Shown one piece after another: positions 35,782 to 44,615 of a stretch of DNA of 47,339 bases (the stretch's first letter is position 1; each line of letters begins with the position of its first letter). The DNA comes from Brachyspira sp. Lineage in GTDB: Bacteria > Spirochaetota > Brachyspiria > Brachyspirales > Brachyspiraceae. Under the pieces are notes generated by a model, which saw nothing but the letters and a program-made list of their open reading frames with translations, was not told the DNA's origin and searched no databases. The stretch lies in the NCBI RefSeq assembly GCF_029258575.1, contig NZ_JARHYI010000004.1, positions 1 through 47,339 of the forward strand. Direction: 5' to 3'. The translations under genes and the position numbers were made by a program.

Positions 35782-38049
35782 TTAATTGTCTTTTACTTTT
35801 TCGTATTCTTTTTTCTTATCTTCACTTTTGGCTAAAGTAGCACCTTCTTCTTGTTTAGGTCTAGCCCTTAAAGAATTAAGTAAAGTATAGGCAACAGCCA
35901 CATTCTCCTCGCCTGAAGAGGAAGCCACTCTAAAAGCCATAAGCGAAGAATATCTACTTCTGCCATAAGCATATCTGAAACCTATTTCAACAGTTTCTCC
36001 TGCCGCTATATCAACTGTTTCTTTATCAAGCACTATTGTAGATAGAGCCTGAGCCAAATCAGTTTTAATAGTTACATCATTTTGATTTTTAGAAGTTCTA
36101 TTAACTATAGTAAGTACTCCTGTTCTGTTTCTCTCATCAAGCTTAACTGTAACATTGAATGGGTTTTCAGAATATTTTTCTTCTATTCTTGAAACAATAG
36201 ATGCATTAATATTAGCCCATTCTCTTATATTGTTTCCAGAGCCTCTGAATTTAGACCATAACATTCTTGATACATCATGGAAGAATATTCCTCTTATCCT
36301 GCTACTTCTATTGAATTTAGCTTCAGATTCATAAACTCTTCTCATATATTCAAGTTCAGGTCTTAAACTTCCGTCCTGAAGTCTATTATCTATCATATTT
36401 CCAACTAATACATTATACTCACCTGATAAATACTGAGGCCAAGCAGCAAGCATACCTACATGCTGAGGACGGCTAGCTTCATATATCATCACTGCATCAT
36501 AATCAATACCAGCATCAAAGAACATATAAGGATCCTGTCCATGCTCCTGACCATGATTCCAGCCTAAAGTAAATGCCCATAATTTTTTCTTAATACCAGA
36601 ATCTTTTATAGCTTTTATTATAAGGGCTTCTTTATGTGCTCTGAACCATCTCCACTTCATTCCTATTTCTTTTCTTCCTCTGTTTACAGCAAGCCAACGC
36701 ATACGAGCAGCCTTACTCATAGTAGACCAACTCGCAGGTACATAAACTCCAGTAAGATCAACCATCTCATCAACCATTTCATAACCATCAACTTCTCCTG
36801 TTCTTATGAAGTCAAGTCCTACATATGATATATTAGGATTGGAGTCATATTTTTTTAATATATCTATAATATCCTCTACCCTTTTAGGATCATCTAAAGA
36901 TATATGTCTGCTTTCTACAAGACTTTGAGTAGCTGAATTATAACCTACAGATACCTCATAACCTCCCTTTCTAGCACCGCCACCTGCTGCAAAATAACTC
37001 ATAACATAAGCACCTAGCTCAATATTACCTTTAGCTTTACTTGCAGCAAGATTTTCTATATTCTTTATCATAGCTTTTGCCCAAGGTTCCTCTGGAGTAA
37101 TACCTCCTGTCCAACCTGTAGTCTGTCCGCCTATAGCCCAAAATATATCGCATTTCATATAACGAATCCAATCATATATAGCATCATAACTAGTAGGCTC
37201 TCCTGTTTCTACGCTTGGGATTTTTTTAGTAGTTAAATCTATTGCATACTCTAAAGTAGCTATTTTCTTTGTTTCTTTAGCAGACGGAGATTGTCTACCC
37301 TTTACTGTGAAATCTTTAGTATATCCGTAAACACCGTTTTTAGTTTGAACTAATACTATAGCCTGATATTCTCCTAAAGTTCCACCGAATGGATGAAGAT
37401 AAGTTCCTTTATATTCTGAATTTTTTACTTTAAATACATTTATAGAATATCTTTCATCTCCATTCATTCTAACTATTTTATCTTTTTTATATCTTACATA
37501 TATACTTATATTTTTTACTACATCTTCAGTGTATACAGAAGCATTAATTACTACAGGCTCATATCTAAATACTGATATTTTTGATAAATCTATTGCCACT
37601 CTAGGTGCTTCTCTATTTCTAGAATTTCTTATAGCAGCATCTACAGCCTCGCTAAGTTTATCAGCAGCTTTATCTGTAGTATTAGCATTGAATACCATAG
37701 CAGGAAGTATATTAGGATTAGGCATTTCGCTGCTAAACTCATCATCACTAAGAAGAAGATTCTGACTTAAATATTCTATATCCGAATCAGCACTAATTTC
37801 TTCTTCCGTATATATATCCTCCAAATCTACGGATAAATCATAATCGTATATCGGCTTTGATGTAACAAGAGAAAGAGAATCAGGATTATACATATCTATC
37901 CTATGATTTTTAGATGTTCCATCAAAAAGATAACTGGTATCATTATTATAGCTAACTATTGTCATTCTCTCGCCTATACCAAAGGTTAAAGCTACCAATG
38001 ATATAGATACTAGTAATAATATTGTTGTGGCTATTATGCTTCGTTTCAT
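35782..38049 (-). CDS. Exported large protein with TIM-barrel-like glycosidase core, 755 aa
   Basis: An N-terminal hydrophobic segment (residues 5-25) acts as signal or anchor. The middle region (about 300-600) resembles the (beta/alpha)8 glycosidase-like proteins: DIFWAIGGQTTGWTGG, ELGAYVMSYFAAGGG, YVGLDFIRTGEVDGYE and LWAFTLGWNHGQEHGQDPY, then a helical section and a beta-sandwich near 640-720 (FNVTVKLDERNRTGVLTIVN). A specific family cannot be named with confidence, and I do not see an unambiguous catalytic pair. The lysine-rich tail (KSEDKKKEYEKVKDN) ends the protein. It is large and surface-exposed in character. The xer gene lies 30 bases upstream in the same direction. Confidence 0.7.
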   Translation of the reverse strand: MKRSIIATTILLLVSISLVALTFGIGERMTIVSYNNDTSYLFDGTSKNHRIDMYNPDSLSLVTSKPIYDYDLSVDLEDIYTEEEISADSDIEYLSQNLLLSDDEFSSEMPNPNILPAMVFNANTTDKAADKLSEAVDAAIRNSRNREAPRVAIDLSKISVFRYEPVVINASVYTEDVVKNISIYVRYKKDKIVRMNGDERYSINVFKVKNSEYKGTYLHPFGGTLGEYQAIVLVQTKNGVYGYTKDFTVKGRQSPSAKETKKIATLEYAIDLTTKKIPSVETGEPTSYDAIYDWIRYMKCDIFWAIGGQTTGWTGGITPEEPWAKAMIKNIENLAASKAKGNIELGAYVMSYFAAGGGARKGGYEVSVGYNSATQSLVESRHISLDDPKRVEDIIDILKKYDSNPNISYVGLDFIRTGEVDGYEMVDEMVDLTGVYVPASWSTMSKAARMRWLAVNRGRKEIGMKWRWFRAHKEALIIKAIKDSGIKKKLWAFTLGWNHGQEHGQDPYMFFDAGIDYDAVMIYEASRPQHVGMLAAWPQYLSGEYNVLVGNMIDNRLQDGSLRPELEYMRRVYESEAKFNRSSRIRGIFFHDVSRMLWSKFRGSGNNIREWANINASIVSRIEEKYSENPFNVTVKLDERNRTGVLTIVNRTSKNQNDVTIKTDLAQALSTIVLDKETVDIAAGETVEIGFRYAYGRSRYSSLMAFRVASSSGEENVAVAYTLLNSLRARPKQEEGATLAKSEDKKKEYEKVKDN

Positions 38050-38079
38050 ATATTTATATTTCCAATTCTTTTTATTTTT

Positions 38080-39012
38080 TTATATATTAGTATTTTGTCT
38101 AGCATGTTTTGAATGTTTAGGATGTTTTGCTATTTGCTTTTTTAGATGTGCTGAATCTACATGCGTATAAATTTCTGTTGTTGTAATATCCGAATGTCCA
38201 AGCATTCTTTGTACGGCTCTTAAATCTGCTCCATGCTGTATAAGATGTGTTGCAAAACTATGCCTTAAAGTATGAGGATAAATATTCTTTTCGATTTTAC
38301 TCTTCTTCATAGCCTCCTTAACTATTTTCCAAATACCTACCCTTGAAATCTTGTCGCCTCTGAAATTTAAAAACAATTCACTTGTTTTCTTGCCCTTAAC
38401 CATTATTACTCTGCTTGTTTGAATATATCTTTGTAATATATCCAAAGCCCTATCATTAATAGGAACTATTCTCTCCCTCTTTCCCTTACCGCATATCTTT
38501 AAATATTTACCTTCAAAAAATATATCTTCAATCTTTAAAGAACAAATTTCACTTACTCTAAGTCCAGATGAATACATAAGTTCAAATATAGCTTTATCTC
38601 TTAAACCTTTATCAGTTTTTTCATTATGAACTGAAAGCAAATCATCTACCTCTGTTGTTGTCAGAGATTCAGGTAGTACCCTCTTTAAACGTATAACTTC
38701 CAAATTATCTGTAGGATTTTTAGAAATATAATTTTCCATAACTAAAAATTTATAGAGATTAACTATACTTACCTTATTTCTAGCTACAGTTCTCGATTTA
38801 GAGCCTTGTTCTTTTCTTTCGCTTAGAAATTTCTCTATATCCTTTCTTGTAGCTTTCAAAATAGATTTTTTATTCCTGCTTAAAAAATCAAGATATATTA
38901 CAATATCTCTTTTATAAGATTCTAGGGTATTCGATGATAAACCCTTTTCAACTGCTTCATAATTTAAATACATTGATAATATTTCTTGATCGGAAACCTG
39001 TTTAACTGACAT
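38080..39012 (-). CDS. xerD: Tyrosine recombinase XerC/XerD
   Basis: This enzyme resolves chromosome dimers at dif with FtsK. The N-terminal SAM-like domain (residues 10-95) is followed by the catalytic domain with SSGLRVSEIC (first Arg), HTLRHSFATHLIQ (H-x-x-R), LGHSDITTTEIYTH (second His, then the Tyr nucleophile). The length of 310 and the closing tail match chromosomal Xer proteins rather than phage integrases. No integration site is visible beside it. It is probably XerD-like; only one Xer appears in this window. Confidence 0.9.
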   Translation of the reverse strand: MSVKQVSDQEILSMYLNYEAVEKGLSSNTLESYKRDIVIYLDFLSRNKKSILKATRKDIEKFLSERKEQGSKSRTVARNKVSIVNLYKFLVMENYISKNPTDNLEVIRLKRVLPESLTTTEVDDLLSVHNEKTDKGLRDKAIFELMYSSGLRVSEICSLKIEDIFFEGKYLKICGKGKRERIVPINDRALDILQRYIQTSRVIMVKGKKTSELFLNFRGDKISRVGIWKIVKEAMKKSKIEKNIYPHTLRHSFATHLIQHGADLRAVQRMLGHSDITTTEIYTHVDSAHLKKQIAKHPKHSKHARQNTNI

Positions 39013-39216
39013 TGAAATCTGCCTCTTAATTTAAGATATAATATACAAAATTCAGGGTGATTTGAATAATCAACCTACACATGATTATCGACAAGATTTA
39101 CTATTTATTTAAACATAATACATTGCTTGATAAAAATATTACATTAACTAAACATAAAATTTAAAAGTGTAAACTAATTTAAAAATAATAAGATAATTAT
39201 AAAATATAAATTTAAA

Positions 39217-40212
39217 TTGATAATGAATATGAGCAAAAAAATTTTTTTAGATAAAAATGAAAATCCATACAAGCCGTCAAAAAATATTATTAAAGAGCTT
39301 GAAAGATTTGATATAGCATCTCTAAAATTTTTTCCAGAGTACAGTCCTAAAAAATTAGATGAAGAGATGTCAAAATATTTCAATATAGAAACGGATAATA
39401 TCATTTCTGTTAATGGAATGTATGAAGCTTTTGCATGTATTATTAATTCGTATGATAAACATAAAATATTCTTATTAGAACCATATAGAGATTTATATAC
39501 AAAAATATTGCTATATTATAAAATGCATTATGATATAATAAAAGCAAATGAAGATTATAATATATCGCTAAAAAAGAATATGAAAAATAACAATTCCATT
39601 ATAATAGCAAGTAATCCTAATGCTGAAACAGGTTTGTTCATAAATATCAAAGAAATTGAAGAGTTCTTGAAACATTATGAAGGAATATATATAATAGATG
39701 AATCATATATAAACTTTGCTGGTGAAAGTGCAATAAAATTAATAAATGAATATCAAAACTTAATTATAATAAGGTCTATAGCACATTCTCATTCTATATC
39801 AGGGCTTAATATTAATTTTATAATATCAAATTCTAAAAATATAGAAAACATGTCTACATTAAGACAAAAATACGGAATAAATAAAATATTTGAAACAATA
39901 GCAATAGCATCTGTAAGAGATGAAAAAACTGCATACAAAAATATATTTGATATAGTTTTGGAAAGGGAAAGATTAGACACCATTTTAAGTAAAGAAGGTT
40001 TTATAGTCGTGCCTTCAAGAGCAAATTTTATATTAATAAAACATGTAAATAAAACTTCCAATTACATATATGATGAACTTATAAAAAGAAATATAGTAGT
40101 AAAAAAATATGATAATGATAATATACTTACTGATTTCTTGAGAATCACAGTATCTACTCATAAAATAAATAATATTCTTATAAATGAATTAAGAGATATT
40201 GTTAGTAACTAA
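39217..40212 (+). CDS. Aminotransferase-fold protein (HisC-like) lacking the PLP lysine
   Basis: The fold is that of class I/II aminotransferases close to histidinol-phosphate aminotransferase: LDKNENPYKPS at the N-terminus, ASNPNAETGLF (usually NPNNPTG), YIIDESYINF (Asp161 holding the pyridine nitrogen) and FLRITVST near the end. At the site of the essential lysine the sequence is RSIAHSHSISGLN, whereas HisC has R-T-x-S-K-x-x-G-L-A-G-L-R. The lysine is thus His190, and the following phosphate-binding arginine is Asn198. Normal transamination is not expected. It is 331 residues long from a TTG at 39217; ATGs at 39223 and 39229 are equally possible, and none has a good ribosome-binding site. 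It may be a pseudoenzyme or have a new activity. Confidence 0.8.
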   Translation: MIMNMSKKIFLDKNENPYKPSKNIIKELERFDIASLKFFPEYSPKKLDEEMSKYFNIETDNIISVNGMYEAFACIINSYDKHKIFLLEPYRDLYTKILLYYKMHYDIIKANEDYNISLKKNMKNNNSIIIASNPNAETGLFINIKEIEEFLKHYEGIYIIDESYINFAGESAIKLINEYQNLIIIRSIAHSHSISGLNINFIISNSKNIENMSTLRQKYGINKIFETIAIASVRDEKTAYKNIFDIVLERERLDTILSKEGFIVVPSRANFILIKHVNKTSNYIYDELIKRNIVVKKYDNDNILTDFLRITVSTHKINNILINELRDIVSN

Positions 40213-40315
40213 TACCCCGCCCTTTTATATTTTCTACCTTAATTTGAAATTCTAATTTTATTTATATTTAAAACTTCATTAGTAAAAGCATGCCCACCCA
40301 AGTTTTGATTAGATT
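40213..40315 (-). repeat. Dispersed G-box repeat, copy C
   Basis: On the minus strand the element starts AATCTAATCAAAACTTGGGT, continues GGGCATGC, and ends AAAAGGGCGGGGTA, 103 bases in all. Both ends, their spacing, and the AT core agree with copy B (21998-22099). It begins right after the HisC-like gene stop. Confidence 0.65.
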
Positions 40316-40323
40316 GTTAATCT

Positions 40324-40415
40324 ATTCAACGCACGGTTAATGCATCATATTTTATAATTAAAATTATATTTGTACTTAAACATATATTTATAATACTGTT
40401 CAACGTGCGGTAAAT
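40324..40415. repeat. Pair of direct repeats TTCAACG(C/T)(A/G)CGGT
   Basis: TTCAACGCACGGTTAATG (40325-40342) and TTCAACGTGCGGTAAATT (40399-40416) are near copies 74 bases apart. The variable parts CGCACG and CGTGCG are reverse complements of each other, so they can also pair. Together with copy C they fill the 454-base gap before apt, which holds no gene. Confidence 0.5.
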
Positions 40416-40600
40416 TGATCTAAAAACAAAAAGAAATTTAGGGTTGGTACTTCTATCGGCAGTTGGAAATTTTATAAGTATGATTTTGAACCTGATTTAT
40501 TATTATTCCAATAAAAATGGAAGAAAAACGCCAATATAGAATCTCATTCTGTTGCCAAGCATAATACTTGATTTTGAAAATTTTTATAATAAAATTTTCA

Positions 40601-40628
40601 TTGATTTTTTTTGTAAAAACATTATAAT
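40601..40628 (+). promoter_or_regulatory. Candidate promoter of apt
   Basis: TTGATT (40601-40606) and TATAAT (40623-40628) are 16 bases apart, leaving a leader of about 45 bases. A second candidate, TTGTTT/TATAAT at 40640-40668, would leave almost no leader. Confidence 0.45.
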
Positions 40629-40678
40629 TAGAAACAGTATTGTTTACATAATTATTTTTTATTATAATGAGGTGTTAT

Positions 40679-41191
40679 ATGGAGTTAAAAAACTATATAA
40701 GAAACATTCAAGATTATCCTAAAAAAGGAATACTTTTCAGAGATATTACAACTTTACTTCAAAATAAAGATGCCTTTAAATACGCTATAGATAAAATGGC
40801 TGAACAAGTTTCAAATGAAAAAATTGATTGTATAGTAGGAGCAGAAAGCAGAGGATTTTTAATAGGTTCAGCATTGGCATATAAAATGAATATTGGTTTT
40901 ATACCTGTAAGAAAAAAAGGAAAATTACCTTACAAAACTATATCAGAAGAGTATGAATTAGAATATGGTACAGATACTTTATATATGCATGAAGATGCTA
41001 TCAAAAAAGGAGATAAAGTATTAATAGTAGATGATTTGATAGCTACAGGTGGTACTGCACTTGCTATGATTAAAATGGTAGAGAAACTCGGCGGTATTGT
41101 TGTAGGCTCTTCTTTCTTAATAGAATTAAAAGAATTAAATGGAAGAAAAGAAATAGAGAAGTATCCTATCAATGTTCTTATAGAGTATTAG
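40679..41191 (+). CDS. apt: Adenine phosphoribosyltransferase
   Basis: This is a purine-salvage enzyme making AMP from adenine and PRPP. The N-terminal IRNIQDYPKKGILFRDIT, the adenine-binding segment GAESRGFLIG and the PRPP-binding loop VLIVDDLIATGGTA are all present; the 170 residues are the usual length. The start is taken at 40679, because the AGGTG just upstream is its ribosome-binding site and because homologues begin near MELKNYI; an in-frame ATG at 40667 would lie before it. Confidence 0.95.
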   Translation: MELKNYIRNIQDYPKKGILFRDITTLLQNKDAFKYAIDKMAEQVSNEKIDCIVGAESRGFLIGSALAYKMNIGFIPVRKKGKLPYKTISEEYELEYGTDTLYMHEDAIKKGDKVLIVDDLIATGGTALAMIKMVEKLGGIVVGSSFLIELKELNGRKEIEKYPINVLIEY

Positions 41192-41198
41192 TTAGTTG

Positions 41199-41227
41199 TT
41201 GACTTTTAATGATTTTTATTATATAAT
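41199..41227 (+). promoter_or_regulatory. Promoter of groES
   Basis: TTGACT (41199-41204) and TATAAT (41222-41227) have the ideal 17-base spacer. A short palindrome CATGA-AAA-TCATG (41230-41242) lies at the transcript start. There is no CIRCE (HrcA) element. Confidence 0.8.
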
Positions 41228-41287
41228 AGCATGAAAATCATGTTAAAAAAATTATTGAAATAAATACATTTTAAGGAGAAAATTGAT

Positions 41288-41554
41288 ATGTCATCTATTA
41301 AACCATTAGCAGACAGAGTACTTTTAAAAGTATTAGAACAAGAAGAAAAAACTTCAAGCGGAATACTTCTTCCAGATACAGCTAAAGAAAAAACTCAGAA
41401 AGCAGAAGTTATAGAAGTAGGCGACAGCGAAGATATAAAAGTAAAAAAAGGCGATATAGTTATATATGATAAATATGCTGGTATACAAATAAAAGAAGCT
41501 GATACTGAATATTTAATAGTAAAAAATGAAGAGATAGTTGCTATTATAAAATAA
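41288..41554 (+). CDS. groES: Co-chaperonin GroES (Hsp10)
   Basis: This is the lid of the GroEL folding chamber. The 88 residues have IKPLADRVLLKVLEQEEKT, the mobile-loop SSGILLPDTAKEKTQKAEV and VIYDKYAGIQIKEADTEYLIV. A strong promoter precedes it and a terminator follows, so it is transcribed without groEL, which is absent from the window. Confidence 0.96.
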   Translation: MSSIKPLADRVLLKVLEQEEKTSSGILLPDTAKEKTQKAEVIEVGDSEDIKVKKGDIVIYDKYAGIQIKEADTEYLIVKNEEIVAIIK

Positions 41555-41582
41555 TTAACAGCTATAAAATAAAATATAAAAT

Positions 41583-41622
41583 AAAAGAACACTAATCTTA
41601 AAAAAGATAGTGTTCTTTTTTA
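41583..41622 (+). terminator. Terminator after groES
   Basis: AAAAGAACACTA(AT)CTT pairs with AAGATAGTGTTCTTTT (one bulged base), followed by T residues, 30 bases after the groES stop. Confidence 0.85.
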
Positions 41623-41796
41623 CTAATTAAGGTTATTAATAGTTTTTATAATTGTTAATAAAACTTTTTCGTATCATAAAGAATTAATAAGGTTAAATAA
41701 TATAAAAATTATATTATTTAATTTTATTAATTTGTTCGATAATTAAAATATATCATTAAATTGAATGCCATTTCTTTAATCAGGAGATTCTTATAA

Positions 41797-42972
41797 ATGT
41801 TAAAATATTTTATAATATTTCTTTCTATATTAAATATAGTTTATGCTCAAGATAATACAACGAATAAAAGTCCTGAATATAAATTCACATACAAAAAAGA
41901 AAATAATTTTACTATTTCTGAAAATACAAATTCAGTAAATGAAATATCAATTATGCTAGAAAGAAGGGGATTTCCTCTTGTAAATAGATTGGTGAGATTT
42001 ACTTCGCTTAATCCTGATATGTTCGATTTTGTAATAGATGATAGTAAAGAAGAAGTATTATTAAAAGAAATAGAAGATGATGATAATAAAATTAAAGCAA
42101 TAGCTACAAATGTTTATATTGTACCTACAGATGAAAATGGAATTGCCAAAGCAAAATTAAATTTAAAAAAAGAAGGTAATGGTATAGTCCTTATGCATAT
42201 ACTATATGTAGGCTCTACGGGGAATACTAATATATCTTATGAGGAATACAGTTATATAAATATTGAAAAAGAAAATACTATACCTTCAAAACTGCTTATA
42301 GGTGATCCTAATAATGTAAATGTTAGAAGCTCCATACTGATAACATCAACCTTATTTCCTTCATTGTTATTAGTATCAATAGCTCTTATATTTATAAGCT
42401 ATTTTAGAAGTATATACCATGAATATAGAAATGCTAAATCAAAGATTGTAATGTATACTTTCTTTGGATTTTCTTCTATTAAGAAAAATTTTGCACTTAT
42501 GGTATTTATAATATTAACAGAATTAATAATAGTTGCCTGTTTCATTATTTTAGACAGCTATATTTTCTCTGTAATACTCATAGCTTTCTTCATAGCGGGT
42601 TTTTTAGTAAAAAGAGAAAAAATATATGCAATTGCATTTTTTATACTTGCATGTATTTCTATGATATACTTATACTTAGAAACATTTAAAAGTCATGTTG
42701 GAATAGAATGTATATTTAATAATGGTATTATGGGAAATCCTGTATTTATGCTATTCTTATTTCTAATACTTACTGCCTTATCAGGAGGTATATATATACC
42801 AATATGTATACTTGTATTATATCAAATAGTATTCACTGTAAGTAATTTATCTTTGATATTTGCTTTAATTGGAATATTTATATCTTCTTTACTCTATATT
42901 GTAAAAGTAAAAAAACATATTCCATTCTTATACAGTATAAATTTATTGAAAATAAAAGACACTAATAGGTAA
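41797..42972 (+). CDS. Exported multi-spanning membrane protein with N-terminal beta domain, 391 aa
   Basis: A signal peptide (to about IVYAQ) is followed by a periplasmic beta-rich domain to about residue 175 (ISIMLERRGFPLVNRLVRF, TDENGIAKAKLNLKKEGNG), which resembles Ig-like bacterial domains where a conserved glycine/alanine pattern follows an asparagine loop. About seven hydrophobic segments fill the C-terminal half. No catalytic motif is recognised. AGGAG lies upstream of the ATG. A small gene begins 2 bases after its stop, so the pair is an operon of unknown function. Confidence 0.75.
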   Translation: MLKYFIIFLSILNIVYAQDNTTNKSPEYKFTYKKENNFTISENTNSVNEISIMLERRGFPLVNRLVRFTSLNPDMFDFVIDDSKEEVLLKEIEDDDNKIKAIATNVYIVPTDENGIAKAKLNLKKEGNGIVLMHILYVGSTGNTNISYEEYSYINIEKENTIPSKLLIGDPNNVNVRSSILITSTLFPSLLLVSIALIFISYFRSIYHEYRNAKSKIVMYTFFGFSSIKKNFALMVFIILTELIIVACFIILDSYIFSVILIAFFIAGFLVKREKIYAIAFFILACISMIYLYLETFKSHVGIECIFNNGIMGNPVFMLFLFLILTALSGGIYIPICILVLYQIVFTVSNLSLIFALIGIFISSLLYIVKVKKHIPFLYSINLLKIKDTNR

Positions 42973-42974
42973 AT

Positions 42975-43256
42975 ATGATTTTTGATTTAATTAAAGAATT
43001 AGAAATGCTATTATCGGATATAGCTTTCAGCGGAATTAATAATATAGATTATAATACAATAGAAAAAATAGAAACTTTATCAAATCAATTTGAAAAAATA
43101 TCAATGACAAATATAAAAAGATTATTAACAGAATTTATAGATTCAATAAAAAAATATAAAACTGATGAAAATAACAAAAAAGAAAATATAAAAGAAGTAT
43201 CTAATAATATCAGCAAAATAGAATTCTATATAAGAAATGCTTTATCATATGAATGA
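42975..43256 (+). CDS. Small hypothetical helical protein, 93 aa
   Basis: This short soluble protein is almost all alpha-helical, with heptad-like hydrophobic positions (IKELEMLLSDIAF, IEKIETLSNQFEKI, NNISKIEFYIRNAL), so probably a coiled coil. No family is recognised. It begins 2 bases after the stop of the upstream membrane protein, with no separate ribosome-binding site, and likely works with it. Its stop is 2 bases from the smpB stop on the other strand. Confidence 0.65.
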   Translation: MIFDLIKELEMLLSDIAFSGINNIDYNTIEKIETLSNQFEKISMTNIKRLLTEFIDSIKKYKTDENNKKENIKEVSNNISKIEFYIRNALSYE

Positions 43257-43258
43257 AA

Positions 43259-43744
43259 TTATCTTTTAATATATCTCTCCATCTCTCTATCCAAAGTTTT
43301 TCTTTTTAGAGTTTCCCTTTTATCATGAAGTTTTTTACCTTTAGCCAAAGCCAATTCTACCTTTACCTTTCCCTTTGAAAAATAAAGTTTAATAGGGACT
43401 AAAGTAAGCCCCTGCTCTTTAATTTTTCCATATAAACGTTTTAATTCTCTTTTTTTCATTAAGAGTTTTCTTTCTCTCAAAGGTTCATGATTATTTCTAT
43501 TTCCAAAATGATACGGAGATATATGCATATTAATTACAAAAAGCTCTCCCTTTTTAAAAGATGCATAACTGTCAGACATATTTACGCTTCTCTCTCTTAA
43601 AGACTTCACTTCTGTACCAAGCAAAACTATACCAGCCTCAAATTTCTCCACAAGCTCATAATTAAATAAAGCCTTTTTATTCCTTACTATCTCTCCAGAT
43701 GAAATAGTGTTACTGCCTGATTTTTTATCTTTTTTTCCAGCCAT
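43259..43744 (-). CDS. smpB: SsrA-binding protein SmpB
   Basis: SmpB carries tmRNA into stalled ribosomes. It has FNYELVEKFEAGIVLLGTEV (the beta-barrel RNA-binding face), SYASFKKGELFVINMHISPY, KVKVELALAKGKKLHDKRE and the basic C-terminal tail that mimics an mRNA in the A site. The length of 161 is usual. tmRNA itself is not in the window. It has its own promoter and a lysine-rich N-terminus (MAGKKDKKSG). Confidence 0.95.
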   Translation of the reverse strand: MAGKKDKKSGSNTISSGEIVRNKKALFNYELVEKFEAGIVLLGTEVKSLRERSVNMSDSYASFKKGELFVINMHISPYHFGNRNNHEPLRERKLLMKKRELKRLYGKIKEQGLTLVPIKLYFSKGKVKVELALAKGKKLHDKRETLKRKTLDREMERYIKR

Positions 43745-43774
43745 AATATCATACCATAATTTAAATATTGTAAG

Positions 43775-43802
43775 ATTATACTAAAATAAATAAATTTGTC
43801 AA
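43775..43802 (-). promoter_or_regulatory. Promoter of smpB
   Basis: On the minus strand TTGACA (43802-43797) and TATAAT (43780-43775) are 16 bases apart, with the start codon about 30 bases after the -10 box. Confidence 0.75.
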
Positions 43803-43808
43803 TTATCA

Positions 43809-43840
43809 TAAAAAAGAGCTAGAATAAAAATTCTAGCTCT
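43809..43840 (-). terminator. Terminator after the DUF305 gene
   Basis: On the minus strand AGAGCTAGAA (43840-43831) pairs with TTCTAGCTCT (43824-43815), followed by TTTTT. It ends the DUF305 transcript before smpB. Confidence 0.9.
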
Positions 43841-43860
43841 CATTAAATACCAATATTATT

Positions 43861-44529
43861 TTATAAAGAATTAAGCATATTGTTCATATCAGCTATTTCT
43901 TTTTCTTGTGCTAATATTATTCTATTAGCTATTTCTTTTATTTTCTCATCTTTAGTGTACTCTAATATCTTTTTAGAAACATCAACAGCCGCCTGATGAT
44001 GAGGTATCATACCTTTTAAGAAATCTATATCATTATCTCCAGTAACTTCAATAGCAGCCATATCTTCCATCATTTTATTCATAATATCTTCCATCTCATC
44101 ACCTAAAGCAACAGTATCTACATCTTCATATACAGTACCCTTCTGATTTAATTCATCAACTAATTGAGTGAACTCAGCAACTTCTTGTTCCTGACTCATT
44201 ATTATATTATTAGCCAACTCTATTAATTTTTCATTTTTAGTAGTTTCTAAAAGCTTTTTAGAAGATAAAATAGCACCTTTATGATGAGGTATCATATTGA
44301 ATAAGAAATCAGCATCTATATTAGCTGTTTTTTGAAAAGCCTGTTCCATCATAGGAGCATGCATCAAATCTATGATTTCTGAACCTGCAGTATGAGCAGC
44401 ATGTCCTGAATGAGCAGAAGTATCATTTGTGTTTGATACAGTATCTGCTGGTGTATCTGTAGTTTTTTGTCCACATGATATAATAAAAGCAGACATTAAA
44501 GCAATAAATATTGTTATAATTTTTTTCAT
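43861..44529 (-). CDS. DUF305 lipoprotein with two tandem domains, 222 aa
   Basis: The signal ends in the lipobox FIISCGQ (Cys at about residue 20), so the protein is lipid-anchored outside the inner membrane. A threonine/alanine-rich linker with a histidine cluster (SAHSGHAAHTAGS) follows, then two similar DUF305 halves: FLFNMIPHHKGAILSSKKLL (about residue 79) and FLKGMIPHHQAAVDVSKKIL (about 167), each followed by a long helix. DUF305 forms a four-helix, ferritin-like bundle; the paired histidines suggest metal (copper or iron) binding. It lies downstream of rimM with about 85 bases between. Confidence 0.85.
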   Translation of the reverse strand: MKKIITIFIALMSAFIISCGQKTTDTPADTVSNTNDTSAHSGHAAHTAGSEIIDLMHAPMMEQAFQKTANIDADFLFNMIPHHKGAILSSKKLLETTKNEKLIELANNIIMSQEQEVAEFTQLVDELNQKGTVYEDVDTVALGDEMEDIMNKMMEDMAAIEVTGDNDIDFLKGMIPHHQAAVDVSKKILEYTKDEKIKEIANRIILAQEKEIADMNNMLNSL

Positions 44530-44615
44530 TCTTTCATCCTTTAATTTTATTCGATTTAATAACTGAAAATATCAGTAAAAAATAATATATGAAAATTATT
44601 ATAATTTTTTATAAA

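Noticed and set aside
38080-39012. Tyrosine recombinase as a sign of an integrated element
   Set aside because: Length and motifs match chromosomal XerD, and there are no phage or conjugation genes, tRNA or attachment repeats nearby.
41199-41290. CIRCE element for HrcA upstream of groES
   Set aside because: The TTAGCACTC-N9-GAGTGCTAA pattern is not there; only a short CATGA/TCATG palindrome is seen.
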